A stretch of 64,000 nucleotides of DNA from Marinomonas sp. KMM3893 (lineage in GTDB: Bacteria > Pseudomonadota > Gammaproteobacteria > Pseudomonadales > Marinomonadaceae): NCBI RefSeq assembly GCF_004352855.1, contig NZ_SJSC01000001.1, positions 744,001-808,000 of the forward strand. The letters run 5' to 3'. This document shows positions 1-8,043 of the stretch, one piece after another. A program made the position numbers and the translations under genes. The notes below the pieces were generated by a model. It was not told the origin of the DNA, searched no databases, and saw only the letters and a program-made list of their open reading frames with translations. Numbering within the stretch: the first letter of the stretch is position 1; every line of letters starts with the position of its first letter.

Positions 1-743
1 GTGATCGATTTATTGCTTTGTGTCAGCATACGAGCCGAACTGTAAAGCTTATGCCGAATCGTATATTCAGAGAAATTAAAACGAAAAACACTTTTGAAAA
101 GGCGCGAGAAATACGACGTTGAAATATGACAAAGCGCCGCGGCCTCCACCAAAGAAAGCTCAACATAAGCATGATGCCGAAACAGGTCAATCACAGGTTC
201 AAGACGCTCATAGCCTTTGCTTTTCGTAATCGGCTGGGCATGTAAATAGCTGACTGGCTTAGCGTGTTCTACGACCCAAATAATCAACAGCTTCAATAAG
301 GTCAAGCTCATCTCACTGTGTGGATCGGCTTGATAACTCTGCTTTAGCCACGCCACCTGCTGCTGCACGTTGAGCAACTGCTCTTTGTCTAAGCGTAGAT
401 GAATGCCAAACTGAAGGAAGTCGGCCTCTTTGCTGAGATTATTATCGTCTAAAAAGGCAGGTAAAAACTGCACAATAGTCCAAGATTTCTGCCCTGAGTT
501 TAATTCAAAATCATGGGTTTCCAGCGCTGGGGTAAAAACAATGTCTTTGTCTTTGAGCTGGGATTCACCTTGCGAGTAAAAGTATGAACCGTCTATTTGA
601 TCAAAAATAATAAACTCGTGCACTTCATGAAAATGCATAAAACACGAGTAGCTTTCCCCTTCTTCATAGGCAACGCTATGGACTTCAAATTGGTAGCCTT
701 CTTGAATACAAAAAGGCTCGCAGTAGGTTTGTGTTTTTATCAT
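1..743 (-). CDS. AraC-family transcriptional regulator, partial (C-terminus beyond window)
   Basis: Translating the minus strand from the ATG at 743 gives an uninterrupted frame that runs off the left edge of the window (about 247 codons seen). The N-terminal half has a cupin-like sensor (MHFHEVHEFIIF, followed by a FTPALETHDFEL stretch), as in AraC_binding domains. The C-terminal part has the first helix-turn-helix of the AraC domain (VEAAALCHISTSYFSRLFKSV), followed by the linker helix. The second HTH is cut off. It is transcribed divergently from the alcohol dehydrogenase operon starting at 940, with 196 bp between them, so it may control that operon (inference). The ligand cannot be told from the sequence. 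Confidence 0.85.
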   Translation of the reverse strand, partial: MIKTQTYCEPFCIQEGYQFEVHSVAYEEGESYSCFMHFHEVHEFIIFDQIDGSYFYSQGESQLKDKDIVFTPALETHDFELNSGQKSWTIVQFLPAFLDDNNLSKEADFLQFGIHLRLDKEQLLNVQQQVAWLKQSYQADPHSEMSLTLLKLLIIWVVEHAKPVSYLHAQPITKSKGYERLEPVIDLFRHHAYVELSLVEAAALCHISTSYFSRLFKSVFRFNFSEYTIRHKLYSSARMLTQSNKSI

Positions 744-939
744 TATTGTATTTCAACCTGCATCACAACGAACAAAAGTATCAGATATTGCTTATTATCT
801 TTAGCATAGCCAAAACACAAAAAACCACAAATATATGCTATTACGGGACAATCATTTGGCAGAATAGCGTCTCCCTTGCATGTTCTAATCGAGGTTAATG
901 AGTGAACTATCACCCTCTTTTAAGCGTTAAGGAAAAGCC

Positions 940-2046
940 ATGCCTCAGGTTCAAGCCATCGTTTCAAACGGCCAAGGTCATTATCAACTTACTCAGATCG
1001 ACGTTGGCCTACCTGCTGCAGACGAAGTTCAAATCCGCCTAAAAGCCAGTGGCATTTGCCATACTGATTGGGACTCTATCCAACATTGGAATAAACACTT
1101 TGTTGTTGGCCATGAAGGCGCAGGTATTTTGTCTGCAGTCGGCGAACACGTTTCTCGTGTCGAGGTTGGCGACCATGTCATTTTAAATTGGGCAATTCCT
1201 TGCGGACAATGCTTTCAATGCGCAGAAGGCAACTTGCACCTTTGCGCCAACCATTCCCCTGTCTGTGGTTGTGGGCTTAAAGGGCATGCTCATGCCGCTG
1301 CTTGCCAGCATGACACGCGCCCCCTCGAACGTTCCTTTCATTTAGGCACCATGAGTGAAATGACCGTCGTAAAAGAAGCCGCTGTGGTCAAAATTCCTAA
1401 AGAGATCCCCTTCCCTACCGCCGCCATTATTGGTTGTGGCGTCATGACTGGTTGGGGTTCTGTGGTGAACGCCGCCCAGTTAAAAGCGGGCAGCTCAGCC
1501 TGTGTTATTGGTTGTGGTGGCGTCGGGCTCAATGTGATTCAAGCCAGCAAGGTGTCTGGCGCCCGTATGATCATTGCGATTGATATCACCCAAGAACGAC
1601 TTGACCAAGCCACACGCTTTGGCGCGACTCATGGCATTATCGCGGATAAAAATGACCCAGACTTTCGACAGGTGACCGCTCAGGTGAAGCAACTCACTGA
1701 TGGCCTCGGGGCCGACTACGCGTTTGAGTGCACCGCGATTCCAGCGCTTGGTGCCGCGCCTTTAGCCTTGATCCGTCATGCTGGCACCGCCGTGCAAGTC
1801 AGCGGCATAGAGCAACGTATCGAGTTTGATTGCCAGCTTTTCGAATGGGATAAAAAATACATCAACCCGTTATACGGCATGTGCAATCCGCAACGCGATT
1901 TTCCCCGCATTTTGTCGCAATACCAACAAGGCGACTTAAAGCTGGATGAGCTGGTTAGTCACACATACTCACTAAGCACCCTAAGCCAAGGCTTTGATGA
2001 CCTGATCCATGGTCGCATTGCCAAAGGCGTCGTGGTGTTTGATTAA
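940..2046 (+). CDS. Zinc-dependent alcohol dehydrogenase (MDR family, class III-like)
   Basis: A 368-aa medium-chain dehydrogenase. Catalytic zinc ligands are visible as Cys40 in GICHTD and His58-Glu59 in GHEGAG, with a further Cys in IIGCGVMTG. The structural zinc site is Cys88, Cys91, Cys94 and Cys102 (CGQCFQCAEGNLHLC). The NAD Rossmann motif is IGCGGVGLN near residue 190. The arrangement matches the class III/aryl-alcohol branch that oxidises primary alcohols or thiol-hemiacetals with NAD+ in the cytoplasm. The esterase gene starts 11 bp downstream; in formaldehyde detoxification an ADH of this branch is paired with S-formylglutathione hydrolase, so a thiol-dependent aldehyde oxidation module is plausible. 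The substrate is not proven. A ribosome-binding site (AAGGAAAAGCC) precedes the start. Confidence 0.88.
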   Translation: MPQVQAIVSNGQGHYQLTQIDVGLPAADEVQIRLKASGICHTDWDSIQHWNKHFVVGHEGAGILSAVGEHVSRVEVGDHVILNWAIPCGQCFQCAEGNLHLCANHSPVCGCGLKGHAHAAACQHDTRPLERSFHLGTMSEMTVVKEAAVVKIPKEIPFPTAAIIGCGVMTGWGSVVNAAQLKAGSSACVIGCGGVGLNVIQASKVSGARMIIAIDITQERLDQATRFGATHGIIADKNDPDFRQVTAQVKQLTDGLGADYAFECTAIPALGAAPLALIRHAGTAVQVSGIEQRIEFDCQLFEWDKKYINPLYGMCNPQRDFPRILSQYQQGDLKLDELVSHTYSLSTLSQGFDDLIHGRIAKGVVVFD

Positions 2047-2057
2047 GGGCACAAATC

Positions 2058-2867
2058 ATGACAATCAAACGCTTAGAAGTGTCCAACCCCATTTACACAC
2101 CCGATAACACGCAGTTTTTGACGATTCATTCCTCTCATCTTGAACGTCGCCATGATGTGTCTGTGTACAACGTGAACGCCCAAGGGCAAAACGTCCCGAT
2201 TATTTTGCTGCTGCATGGCGTCTATGGGAACCATTGGGTATGGATGCATTTAGGCGGCGTTCATCTGGTATACGAGGCCATAAAACGCTCTCATCCTAGG
2301 CTGAATTTCGTACTGGTTATGCCCTCTGATGGCGGCCTGCAAGACGGCTCTGCCTATTTGCCAACAAAGCACGGGGATTACGAACAATGGATCATGCAAG
2401 ACGTGCTAGCAGCCGTTGTGGAAACTGTGCCATGTGTGTCTGAATCCAGCCGTATTTATCTAACCGGCCTGTCGATGGGAGGCTACGGCGCATTACGCCT
2501 AGGAGCAAAATACTGCGACCAAATTAGCGCTATTTCCGCACACTCAGCCATCACCAAGATCGAGCAAATGAGTAACTTTACCAAGACACCGCTGACCCAA
2601 TATCGTGGGGATAATAACGAGCAAGATAACCTGCTTTTTTGGTGTCAGAAACACGCTGCCACGCTGCCTCCTTTGCGCTTTGATTGTGGCGTAGAAGACC
2701 CTTTATTTGACGCCAATGTCGAGTTGCACCAGAACCTAGAAAAACTCAACATAGCACATCAGTTTGAACCGTTTCCTGGAGAACATAACTGGCCATATTG
2801 GCACCAACAGATTGAAAAGACATTTCGTTTCTTTCATCACATTGAGTCACAGAAACAAGCAACATAA
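2058..2867 (+). CDS. Alpha/beta-hydrolase esterase (esterase D / S-formylglutathione hydrolase-like)
   Basis: A 269-aa serine esterase. The nucleophile elbow is GLSMGG with Ser139. The likely acid is Asp214 or Asp218 (GVEDPLFDAN) and the base is His243 (PGEHNWPYW). An oxyanion segment LLHGVYGNHW lies near residue 52. This order is typical of the esterase D family, which includes S-formylglutathione hydrolase and mycolyltransferase-like esterases. It is 11 bp downstream of the alcohol dehydrogenase in the same operon, so it probably hydrolyses the thioester or ester that the dehydrogenase makes (inference). No signal peptide is seen, so it is probably cytoplasmic. Confidence 0.85.
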   Translation: MTIKRLEVSNPIYTPDNTQFLTIHSSHLERRHDVSVYNVNAQGQNVPIILLLHGVYGNHWVWMHLGGVHLVYEAIKRSHPRLNFVLVMPSDGGLQDGSAYLPTKHGDYEQWIMQDVLAAVVETVPCVSESSRIYLTGLSMGGYGALRLGAKYCDQISAISAHSAITKIEQMSNFTKTPLTQYRGDNNEQDNLLFWCQKHAATLPPLRFDCGVEDPLFDANVELHQNLEKLNIAHQFEPFPGEHNWPYWHQQIEKTFRFFHHIESQKQAT

Positions 2868-2911
2868 GACAATAAATGCCATCCTAAATAAAAAGAAAAA
2901 AAGGAACCGTC

Positions 2912-4138
2912 ATGAAAAAGCTCAGCTCATTATTAAGCCCTCTGATACTCGCCGCCGCACTAGCAAGTTCGGCCCATGCCGATACTCTTGTGATCAATTC
3001 GGACCAAGCCGATTCCGCACCAAAAGCGGCCTTCGAAAAGATCATTAGCAAATTCAAAGCAGAAAACCCTGACATCGACGTAAAGTACAACCTCTACGAT
3101 AAAGAAGCCTATAAAACCGCCATCCGTAACTGGTTAGCGACCTCACCACCAGATGTTGTGTTCTGGTATGCGGGCAACCGTATGAAGACCTTTGTCGATC
3201 GGAACTTGTTTGACGATGTCAGTGATATCTGGGATGAGCTCAACCTCAAAGAGAGCATGCCGTCTTCTTTGTCTTCCATGACAATCAACAATAAGCAATG
3301 GGGCATTCCCTACACCTACTACCAAGTAGGCGTGTATTACCGCAAAGATTTGTTTGAAAAGTATGGCCTTTCTGAGCCAAAAACATGGCAAGACTTACTA
3401 GACGCCAGCGCAACACTAAAAGCCAATAACATTGCCCCCATCGCCATTGGTACAAAATTTCTATGGCCTGCTGCCGCTTGGTTCGACTACCTAGATTTGC
3501 GCCTTAATGGGCTTAAATTTCACATGGATTTGATGGAGGGTCGCATCGCTTATACTGACGAGCGAGTACGTAACGTATTCAAATATTGGCTAGAGCTGGT
3601 GAAACCAGGCTACTTCTTGGCCAATCATTCCTCTTACTCTTGGCAAGAAGCACAGCCTTTCTTATAGAATGGCACAGCGGCCATGTACTTGATTGGTAAC
3701 TATATTGCGCCGAATTTCCCTAAAGAACTGGATGGAAAAATGGGCTTCTTTCAATTCCCCATCATAGATCCTAACGTTCCTGTCGCGGAAGACGCGCCAA
3801 CCGACACCATTCATATACCCGCCAAAGCTCACAATAAAAAAGACGCTCGTAAGTTTCTTAAGTTTATGGCGCGGGCAGAGAACCAAACCTTGGTCAACGC
3901 TGCTTTGTTGCAAATCCCCACTAACAAACACGCCTCTGCGGTGGATAACTACTTCTTAAACAAAGGCGTAGAAGTATTAAGCAACGCCAGTGGCACCGCT
4001 CAGTTCTATGACCGTGACACTCACCCTAATATGGCAAAAGAAGGCATGAAGGGATTTCAAGAATTCATGGTCAAACCTGAACGTCTTGATAAGATACTCA
4101 ATCGCCTAGAAAAAGTTCGTCAACGCACGTTTAAATAA
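2912..4138 (+). pseudogene. ABC transporter family 1 (sugar-type) solute-binding protein, interrupted by an in-frame TAG
   Basis: Reading from ATG 2912 (RBS AAAAAAGGAACC) gives a signal peptide (MKKLSSLLSPLILAAALASS, cleavage near AHA-DT) and a periplasmic binding protein of the sugar-binding SBP_bac_1 type. TAG at 3665-3667 stops the frame after 251 residues; the same frame continues with no shift to the stop at 4136-4138 (NGTAAMYLIGNYIAP just after the stop). Together the two halves make 408 codons, the normal length for this family. One base change from a Tyr codon (TAT or TAC) would explain it. No permease or ATPase gene lies nearby, so the protein is an orphan in this window. It may be a recent pseudogene, a read-through gene or a sequencing error. 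Confidence 0.8.
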
Positions 4139-4147
4139 GCCAATAAA

Positions 4148-4192
4148 AAAGCCCATGAAACTTGTCTCAACAGACGCTTCATGGGCTTTATC
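4148..4192. terminator. Bidirectional rho-independent terminator
   Basis: A perfect 12-bp stem (AAAGCCCATGAA with TTCATGGGCTTT) with a small inner stem in the loop, preceded by an A-run and followed by TTTAT. It sits between the convergent binding-protein gene and the SDR gene and can serve both. Confidence 0.85.
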
Positions 4193-4219
4193 ATTGATAT
4201 GGTCTATCTCGAGAACAGC

Positions 4220-4828
4220 CTAGTCTGCAGTAACAAACGCTGCGGTATCAAACGCTTGACCAGTTTCTGTGGCTAGAATCGCGTGGCGATACGCTTTTGC
4301 CGTATCCGCTGCTGACACGCCTTCTGCCGTCTCCATGCCCATTTGCTCTAGGGTTTCTTTTAAGAATCTTGGGCTTACCGTATTCACTCTAAGCTCACCG
4401 GCTAACTCTAATGCAGCCGCCTTAGCAAAAGAATCTAACGCCGCATTCACTAGACTAACAGCCGATGACCCTTCGATAGGATGCTGAGCCAAATAACCAG
4501 AAGTAAAGGTCATGCTGCCGCCTTTTTTAACGTACTCACGACCAGCCTGAAAAAGGTTAATATGCCCCAAAATCTTGCTGTTTACCGTCGTCGCAAACTG
4601 CTCATAATTAAGTTCTTTGATGGGACCAAAGGCGATCTGACCTGTCGTTGAGATGATGGCATCTACCATACCGATTTTTTCAAACAAGGCATCAAGAGCG
4701 GCTCTGTCTTCGATGTCGACTTGATAATCACCGCCACTAAAACCCACTTTTACAACATCAAATTCGCTTAATTCTTTCGCTACCGCTGAACCAACGGTGC
4801 CCGTCGCTCCGATTAAAACAATCTTCAT
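4220..4828 (-). CDS. Short-chain dehydrogenase/reductase-like protein (atypical SDR)
   Basis: About 202 aa with the start at 4828, because GGAGACTAAA sits correctly upstream of that ATG; an in-frame GTG four codons earlier is less likely. The dinucleotide site GATGTVGSAV is at the extreme N-terminus, and the ISTTGQIAFGP segment corresponds to the SDR NAG region. The usual catalytic YxxxK is absent: the matching helix reads VNAALDSFAKAAALEL. This Tyr-less pattern occurs in a small group of SDR proteins of unknown substrate. The gene is divergent from the LysR regulator at 4965, a classic arrangement for LysR control of its neighbour (inference). Confidence 0.8.
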   Translation of the reverse strand: MKIVLIGATGTVGSAVAKELSEFDVVKVGFSGGDYQVDIEDRAALDALFEKIGMVDAIISTTGQIAFGPIKELNYEQFATTVNSKILGHINLFQAGREYVKKGGSMTFTSGYLAQHPIEGSSAVSLVNAALDSFAKAAALELAGELRVNTVSPRFLKETLEQMGMETAEGVSAADTAKAYRHAILATETGQAFDTAAFVTAD

Positions 4829-4964
4829 TTTAGTCTCCACTATTCATAAGGATTTAAGATAGAGAGGATCTTACTCTTGATTTATAATGCGAAAAATATC
4901 AACAATATAATTTCACTTGTCATTTTTACTGAATAATAAAATCTCGAAAAAGAAGCGAAGCTTA

Positions 4965-5852
4965 ATGGACATCATCAAATCAATTCAAATATTTCAACAG
5001 GTTGCAAAAGAGCAAAGCTTTACTCGAGCAGCAGAGCAATTAAATTTGGTGCCATCGGCGGTCAGTCGACAAATTAATGAGTTGGAAAAGTGGCTGGGGA
5101 TTCGCTTAATCAACCGCACCACTCGTTCTTTGCACCTAACAAAAGAAGGACGCGATTATTTAGAAAAAATGGCATTGATATTGGATCAAGTTGAGAGCCT
5201 ACAACAGAGTCCGCAGAACCCTCAAACGCTAAAAGGCAAATTGCGTATCACAGCCCCGATGATGATTGGTCAACACATCCTGCCCGAGATACTCTCTGGC
5301 TTTAAATCTCAGCATTCTGAAGTACAAATATCGCTTTCTCTGATGAACCGAAAAGTCGATTTGATCGAAGAAGATTATGACCTTGCCATTCGAGCAGGCC
5401 ACTTAGCAGACTCAAATTTATACGCCCGTGAGCTAGGCCACATCGCTTTCAAAACCGTTGCGGCGCCCAGTTACCTCGACACTCGCCCGCCTCTGCTTAT
5501 GCCAAAAGACCTAGCGGATCATAACTGCTTGATAAATACAGCACTCACAACACCAAAACGTTGGCGTTATAAAATAGAGGATAAAAATAAAATGGTGAAA
5601 GTGAATGGCGATCTAGAAACCAACGAATCATTATGCCTACTCACCTTCGCAAAAGCCGGACACGGTGTGGCGCTGTTACCAGAACTGTATGTAAATCAAG
5701 ATATTGCAGAGGGGAGCTTGGTCGAAGTCCTCGCCGATTTTGCGCCAGAACCATTACCAGTGCACATTTTATATGCTTCGAACCGCTTTCTTAACCCGAC
5801 TCTCAAAGCCTTGATTAGACATATTAGTGATCAGTTTAATCACCGCCTATAA
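4965..5852 (+). CDS. LysR-family transcriptional regulator
   Basis: About 295 aa from ATG 4965 (MDIIKSIQIFQQVAKEQSF), the usual LysR N-terminus; the frame stays open 16 codons further upstream. The winged HTH is at residues 5-65 (FTRAAEQLNLVPSAVSRQINELE), followed by the linker helix and a periplasmic-binding-like effector domain from about residue 90. It resembles the DsdA/YhjC-type subgroup often found divergent from SDR genes. It probably controls the divergent SDR gene. Its last 50 bp, with the region downstream, are duplicated at 7845, so this is the gene next to which the 2 kb element inserted. Confidence 0.88.
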   Translation: MDIIKSIQIFQQVAKEQSFTRAAEQLNLVPSAVSRQINELEKWLGIRLINRTTRSLHLTKEGRDYLEKMALILDQVESLQQSPQNPQTLKGKLRITAPMMIGQHILPEILSGFKSQHSEVQISLSLMNRKVDLIEEDYDLAIRAGHLADSNLYARELGHIAFKTVAAPSYLDTRPPLLMPKDLADHNCLINTALTTPKRWRYKIEDKNKMVKVNGDLETNESLCLLTFAKAGHGVALLPELYVNQDIAEGSLVEVLADFAPEPLPVHILYASNRFLNPTLKALIRHISDQFNHRL

Positions 5853-5981
5853 TCAATCAATGACCCAGTATGTGGCCCATACAGCATAGGGGGAGAACGG
5901 AAAAGACTGAGTGCTATAACAAGAAATCGAGCTTATTTTGGCCAATAAAAAAGCCCCTAGAAGGTCAGTTTTCACTAACTT
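5803..5981 (+). repeat. Direct repeat, left copy (179 bp)
   Basis: This stretch covers the last 50 bp of the LysR gene and the following region. It recurs at 7845-8024 with only two substitutions and one single-base indel. The match starts at TCAAAGCCTTGATTAG and ends at TCACTAACTT. In this copy the right arm of the downstream terminator hairpin has been replaced by element sequence. Confidence 0.95.
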
Positions 5982-6218
5982 AAAAGGTTTAAGGCTTCTT
6001 AACCTAAAGCGTTTATCAACACTTTCAGAATGTGTAAAAGTCCCCTAAAGGGTTGTTAAAAATACAGGAACAGAAACGAAATGCAGCACAAGAGTACCAC
6101 TACAAGCCCCACAAACGCTGTTTTGTTAAGAATTTAGCTTAGAAGAGAGGATTTTAGAGTAAACAGGTATTTTACAACCAACCCAAATAGGCCAACGACT
6201 AAGTCTTGTTAAGGAAGC

Positions 6219-7094
6219 ATGATGGAAAAATCAGAAGCACGTAAAAAACTTACAGAATTATTAAGTAATGATGAAAGCCGGCAAAAGATAAACTCTAAAG
6301 TCACAAAATTGATTGCCCAGAGCCAGTTTAAAGAAACCGTTTATTTAAGCGACTGTCTACCGGAAGCCGCAGCCCATTATTTATCTATAATGGCTTATCC
6401 AGCACCCAACGAACATAGCGACAGAAAAAAATTTCACCGAGCCTTAATCTCTGCTGTGATTTTTGAGAAAGGGAGGCCCCAGGCTAAAAAAGAACTTGGC
6501 GAGAGGACTATAGAGAGACTTACAAAAGACTATGGAATTATGAGCAGATGGGATGCTATTGAGGATACAATCAGGAAAGGCAATAAAAAGCTAATGAATA
6601 TGCTGTTCATTTATCACGCCTATACAAGGTACGAAGAATATCTTGTAATGTCTGAACCTTCCGACCCTCCTGCAAGTATAACCAAGTATATTGCCAGCAC
6701 AGCTAGAGCATACCCACATTTGGGATATGACCCTGAAACGTTCACAATACTATTGAACACTAATGCCAACTTAAGCGAAGCCGATGAAATGAAAACGGCG
6801 CGACGTTATTGGTCTAAGAGTAAGCCTGCTTTACATCTTTTAGATGGTTATTATCATAACTATCTAAAGCATTGTCATTATGATGATCAACATATAAGAC
6901 ACTCTATTCTTAACCCTAGCTGGGTTGAGGGAGCAGTAAAATCTAGCCAATTAAAACTAGGGCGCGAATTACTTGATATTGAAATGGTTAAACATGGAGC
7001 TCCCAAGCACCATAAAATGAATTACGATCCAACTGAAGCTGTTTTCGTTGACCTTTTATGGGATCGATTTGTCGATAGAGGAGTGGGGATTTAA
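6219..7094 (+). CDS. Hypothetical protein, 291 aa, in the inserted segment
   Basis: I do not recognise a family. The frame is open for 291 codons, with AAGGA upstream; an ATG at 6222 is better spaced (7 nt) than the one at 6219. The protein is predicted mostly helical, soluble and polar, with no signal peptide or membrane segment. It starts with a charged helix (EARKKLTELLSNDESRQK) and contains aromatic and His-rich stretches (HLLDGYYHNYLKHCHYDDQH near residues 208-227). AT-rich codon use contrasts with neighbouring chromosomal genes. It is the largest gene of the insert and stands apart from the 7178-7812 pair. A role in the element or in host or phage interaction is only a guess. Confidence 0.7.
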   Translation: MMEKSEARKKLTELLSNDESRQKINSKVTKLIAQSQFKETVYLSDCLPEAAAHYLSIMAYPAPNEHSDRKKFHRALISAVIFEKGRPQAKKELGERTIERLTKDYGIMSRWDAIEDTIRKGNKKLMNMLFIYHAYTRYEEYLVMSEPSDPPASITKYIASTARAYPHLGYDPETFTILLNTNANLSEADEMKTARRYWSKSKPALHLLDGYYHNYLKHCHYDDQHIRHSILNPSWVEGAVKSSQLKLGRELLDIEMVKHGAPKHHKMNYDPTEAVFVDLLWDRFVDRGVGI

Positions 7095-7140
7095 GAATTA
7101 TCGGTTTTATGTCCTCCAAGAATAGTTTTTTCATATGGTG

Positions 7141-7175
7141 AAATATACTCCTATTCAAAACAACATAGGTATATT
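7141..7175 (+). promoter_or_regulatory. Inverted repeat just upstream of the 65-aa gene, covering its likely ribosome-binding site
   Basis: AAATATACTCCTAT (7141-7154) pairs with ATAGGTATATTT (7164-7175) with a bulge of two bases and a 9-nt loop. The only Shine-Dalgarno-like bases for the ATG at 7178 (AGG at 7166-7168) lie in the right arm. It could be an operator for a regulator or an RNA hairpin that limits translation. Confidence 0.5.
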
Positions 7176-7177
7176 TT

Positions 7178-7375
7178 ATGACTATAAAAATTGATCAAAA
7201 CCCAAGAACCATACAGCTTGTAAAAGCTTTTCACATTAAACTGAGATGCGTACATACCATCCAATGGATTAAAAGTCATGATCATGGTTTAAATCCAATC
7301 AAGCTGGCTCACGGAAGCTGTGCTTGGTTATCTAAGATAGTAAAAACAAGATTTAAAGTGGAGGTATTAGCATGA
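7178..7375 (+). CDS. Small basic hypothetical protein, 65 aa, in the inserted segment
   Basis: A 65-aa Lys/Arg/His-rich protein (MTIKIDQNPRTIQLVKAF at the N-terminus). The family is not recognised. It follows a hairpin leader and overlaps the next gene by ATGA (7372-7375), which indicates translational coupling and supports its being a real gene. A small basic protein paired with an HTH-like partner would fit a control module of a mobile element, but no known excisionase or antitoxin motif is visible. Confidence 0.55.
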   Translation: MTIKIDQNPRTIQLVKAFHIKLRCVHTIQWIKSHDHGLNPIKLAHGSCAWLSKIVKTRFKVEVLA

Positions 7376-7812
7376 ATAATTCATACGCTCTATTATTTGG
7401 CGCGCCTGTTGATACTATTCCTACAGCAAAAAGCACTGGAGCTTTCAAACTTCTCAATATTTTGTCTGATGGACAAGCACATAGTCGTGAAAGCCTAGGT
7501 GAATCAATGAGATCTCCATTACAAAGCCTAAGAGGTGATCGTTTCCAATACTGGCTTATTCATTCCGTCAAACAAGATGCTAGTAAAACCACTCTATTAC
7601 AACTAGACCCTCGACACTTATCTGGTGATTCTGAACAAGATGCTGCCGCTCGTTTAGAACGTCGTAGGCAGCTCAAGAAAGATTCTCACAAGCAAGCAAT
7701 GCAAGAGCAACAACGATTACCCAAGGCTCTTGCCGAGCTATTGAAAGCCGAGAAAGACTATCTGAAAAATCTTGAAGCCGCCAACGATCCGACACAAGAA
7801 TGTTACAAATAA
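7372..7812 (+). CDS. Hypothetical protein with winged-helix-like N-terminus and coiled-coil C-terminus, 146 aa
   Basis: Starts inside the stop of the 65-aa gene (ATGA overlap); GGAGG upstream at 7360-7364 is a good RBS. Residues 20-65 (AFKLLNILSDGQAHSRESLG and on to LQSLRG) look like a short winged-helix domain of the kind seen in phage and integrative-element proteins. Residues 90-140 form a long charged helix rich in Glu, Lys, Arg and Gln, probably a coiled coil. I do not recognise a named family. Together with the 65-aa gene it forms a two-gene operon ending about 30 bp before the right repeat. Confidence 0.65.
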   Translation: MNNSYALLFGAPVDTIPTAKSTGAFKLLNILSDGQAHSRESLGESMRSPLQSLRGDRFQYWLIHSVKQDASKTTLLQLDPRHLSGDSEQDAAARLERRRQLKKDSHKQAMQEQQRLPKALAELLKAEKDYLKNLEAANDPTQECYK

Positions 7813-7844
7813 GCTAGCCAACACTTGAGCATTTTTCATATTTA

Positions 7845-8024
7845 TCAAAGCCTTGATTAGACATATTAGTGATCAGTTTAATCACCGCCTATAATCAATC
7901 AATGACCCAGTTTGTGGCCCATACAGCATAGGGAGAGAACGGAAAAGACTGAGTGCTATAACAAGAAATCGAGCTTATTTTGGCCAATAAAAAAGCCCCT
8001 AGAAGGTCTAGTTTTCACTAACTT
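7845..8024 (+). repeat. Direct repeat, right copy (180 bp)
   Basis: Near-identical to 5803-5981 (two substitutions, one indel). It repeats the last 50 bp of the lysR gene and the downstream region and continues into an intact terminator hairpin and the tRNA gene, so it marks the original chromosomal continuation. Confidence 0.95.
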
Positions 8025-8040
8025 TCTAGAGGCTTATTTT
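7993..8040. terminator. Rho-independent terminator between the repeat and the tRNA gene
   Basis: AAGCCCCTAGAA (7993-8004) pairs with TTCTAGAGGCTT (8024-8035), one mismatch, followed by ATTTTAT and preceded by an A-run. It can end lysR-side transcripts and the minus-strand tRNA transcript. The left repeat copy has lost the right arm. Confidence 0.75.
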
Positions 8041-8043
8041 ATA

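Larger units (their letters stand above)
5982..7844. mobile_element. Candidate small genomic insertion with three unfamiliar genes, between 180-bp direct repeats
   Basis: The segment between the two repeat copies is clearly more AT-rich than the flanks. It carries one 291-aa ORF and an overlapping pair of 65 and 146 aa that match no family I recognise. Removing one repeat copy and the insert restores a lysR - terminator - tRNA order. No integrase, transposase or terminal IS-type inverted repeat is visible, so any movement would rely on a helper enzyme or on homologous recombination between the repeats. An imperfect inverted repeat (AGGTTTAAG at 5985-5993, CTTAACCT at 5998-6005) lies at the left junction. 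Residues 5982-6218 otherwise hold no gene that I can support. Confidence 0.55.

Noticed and set aside
597..809. 70-codon plus-strand frame near the left edge
   Set aside because: It lies antisense to the partial AraC gene (1-743), which has clear family motifs; the frame has no RBS or motif.
3665..3667. Reading the solute-binding protein as two separate genes
   Set aside because: Both halves are in one frame and the second half begins in mid-domain; one interrupted gene is the simpler view.
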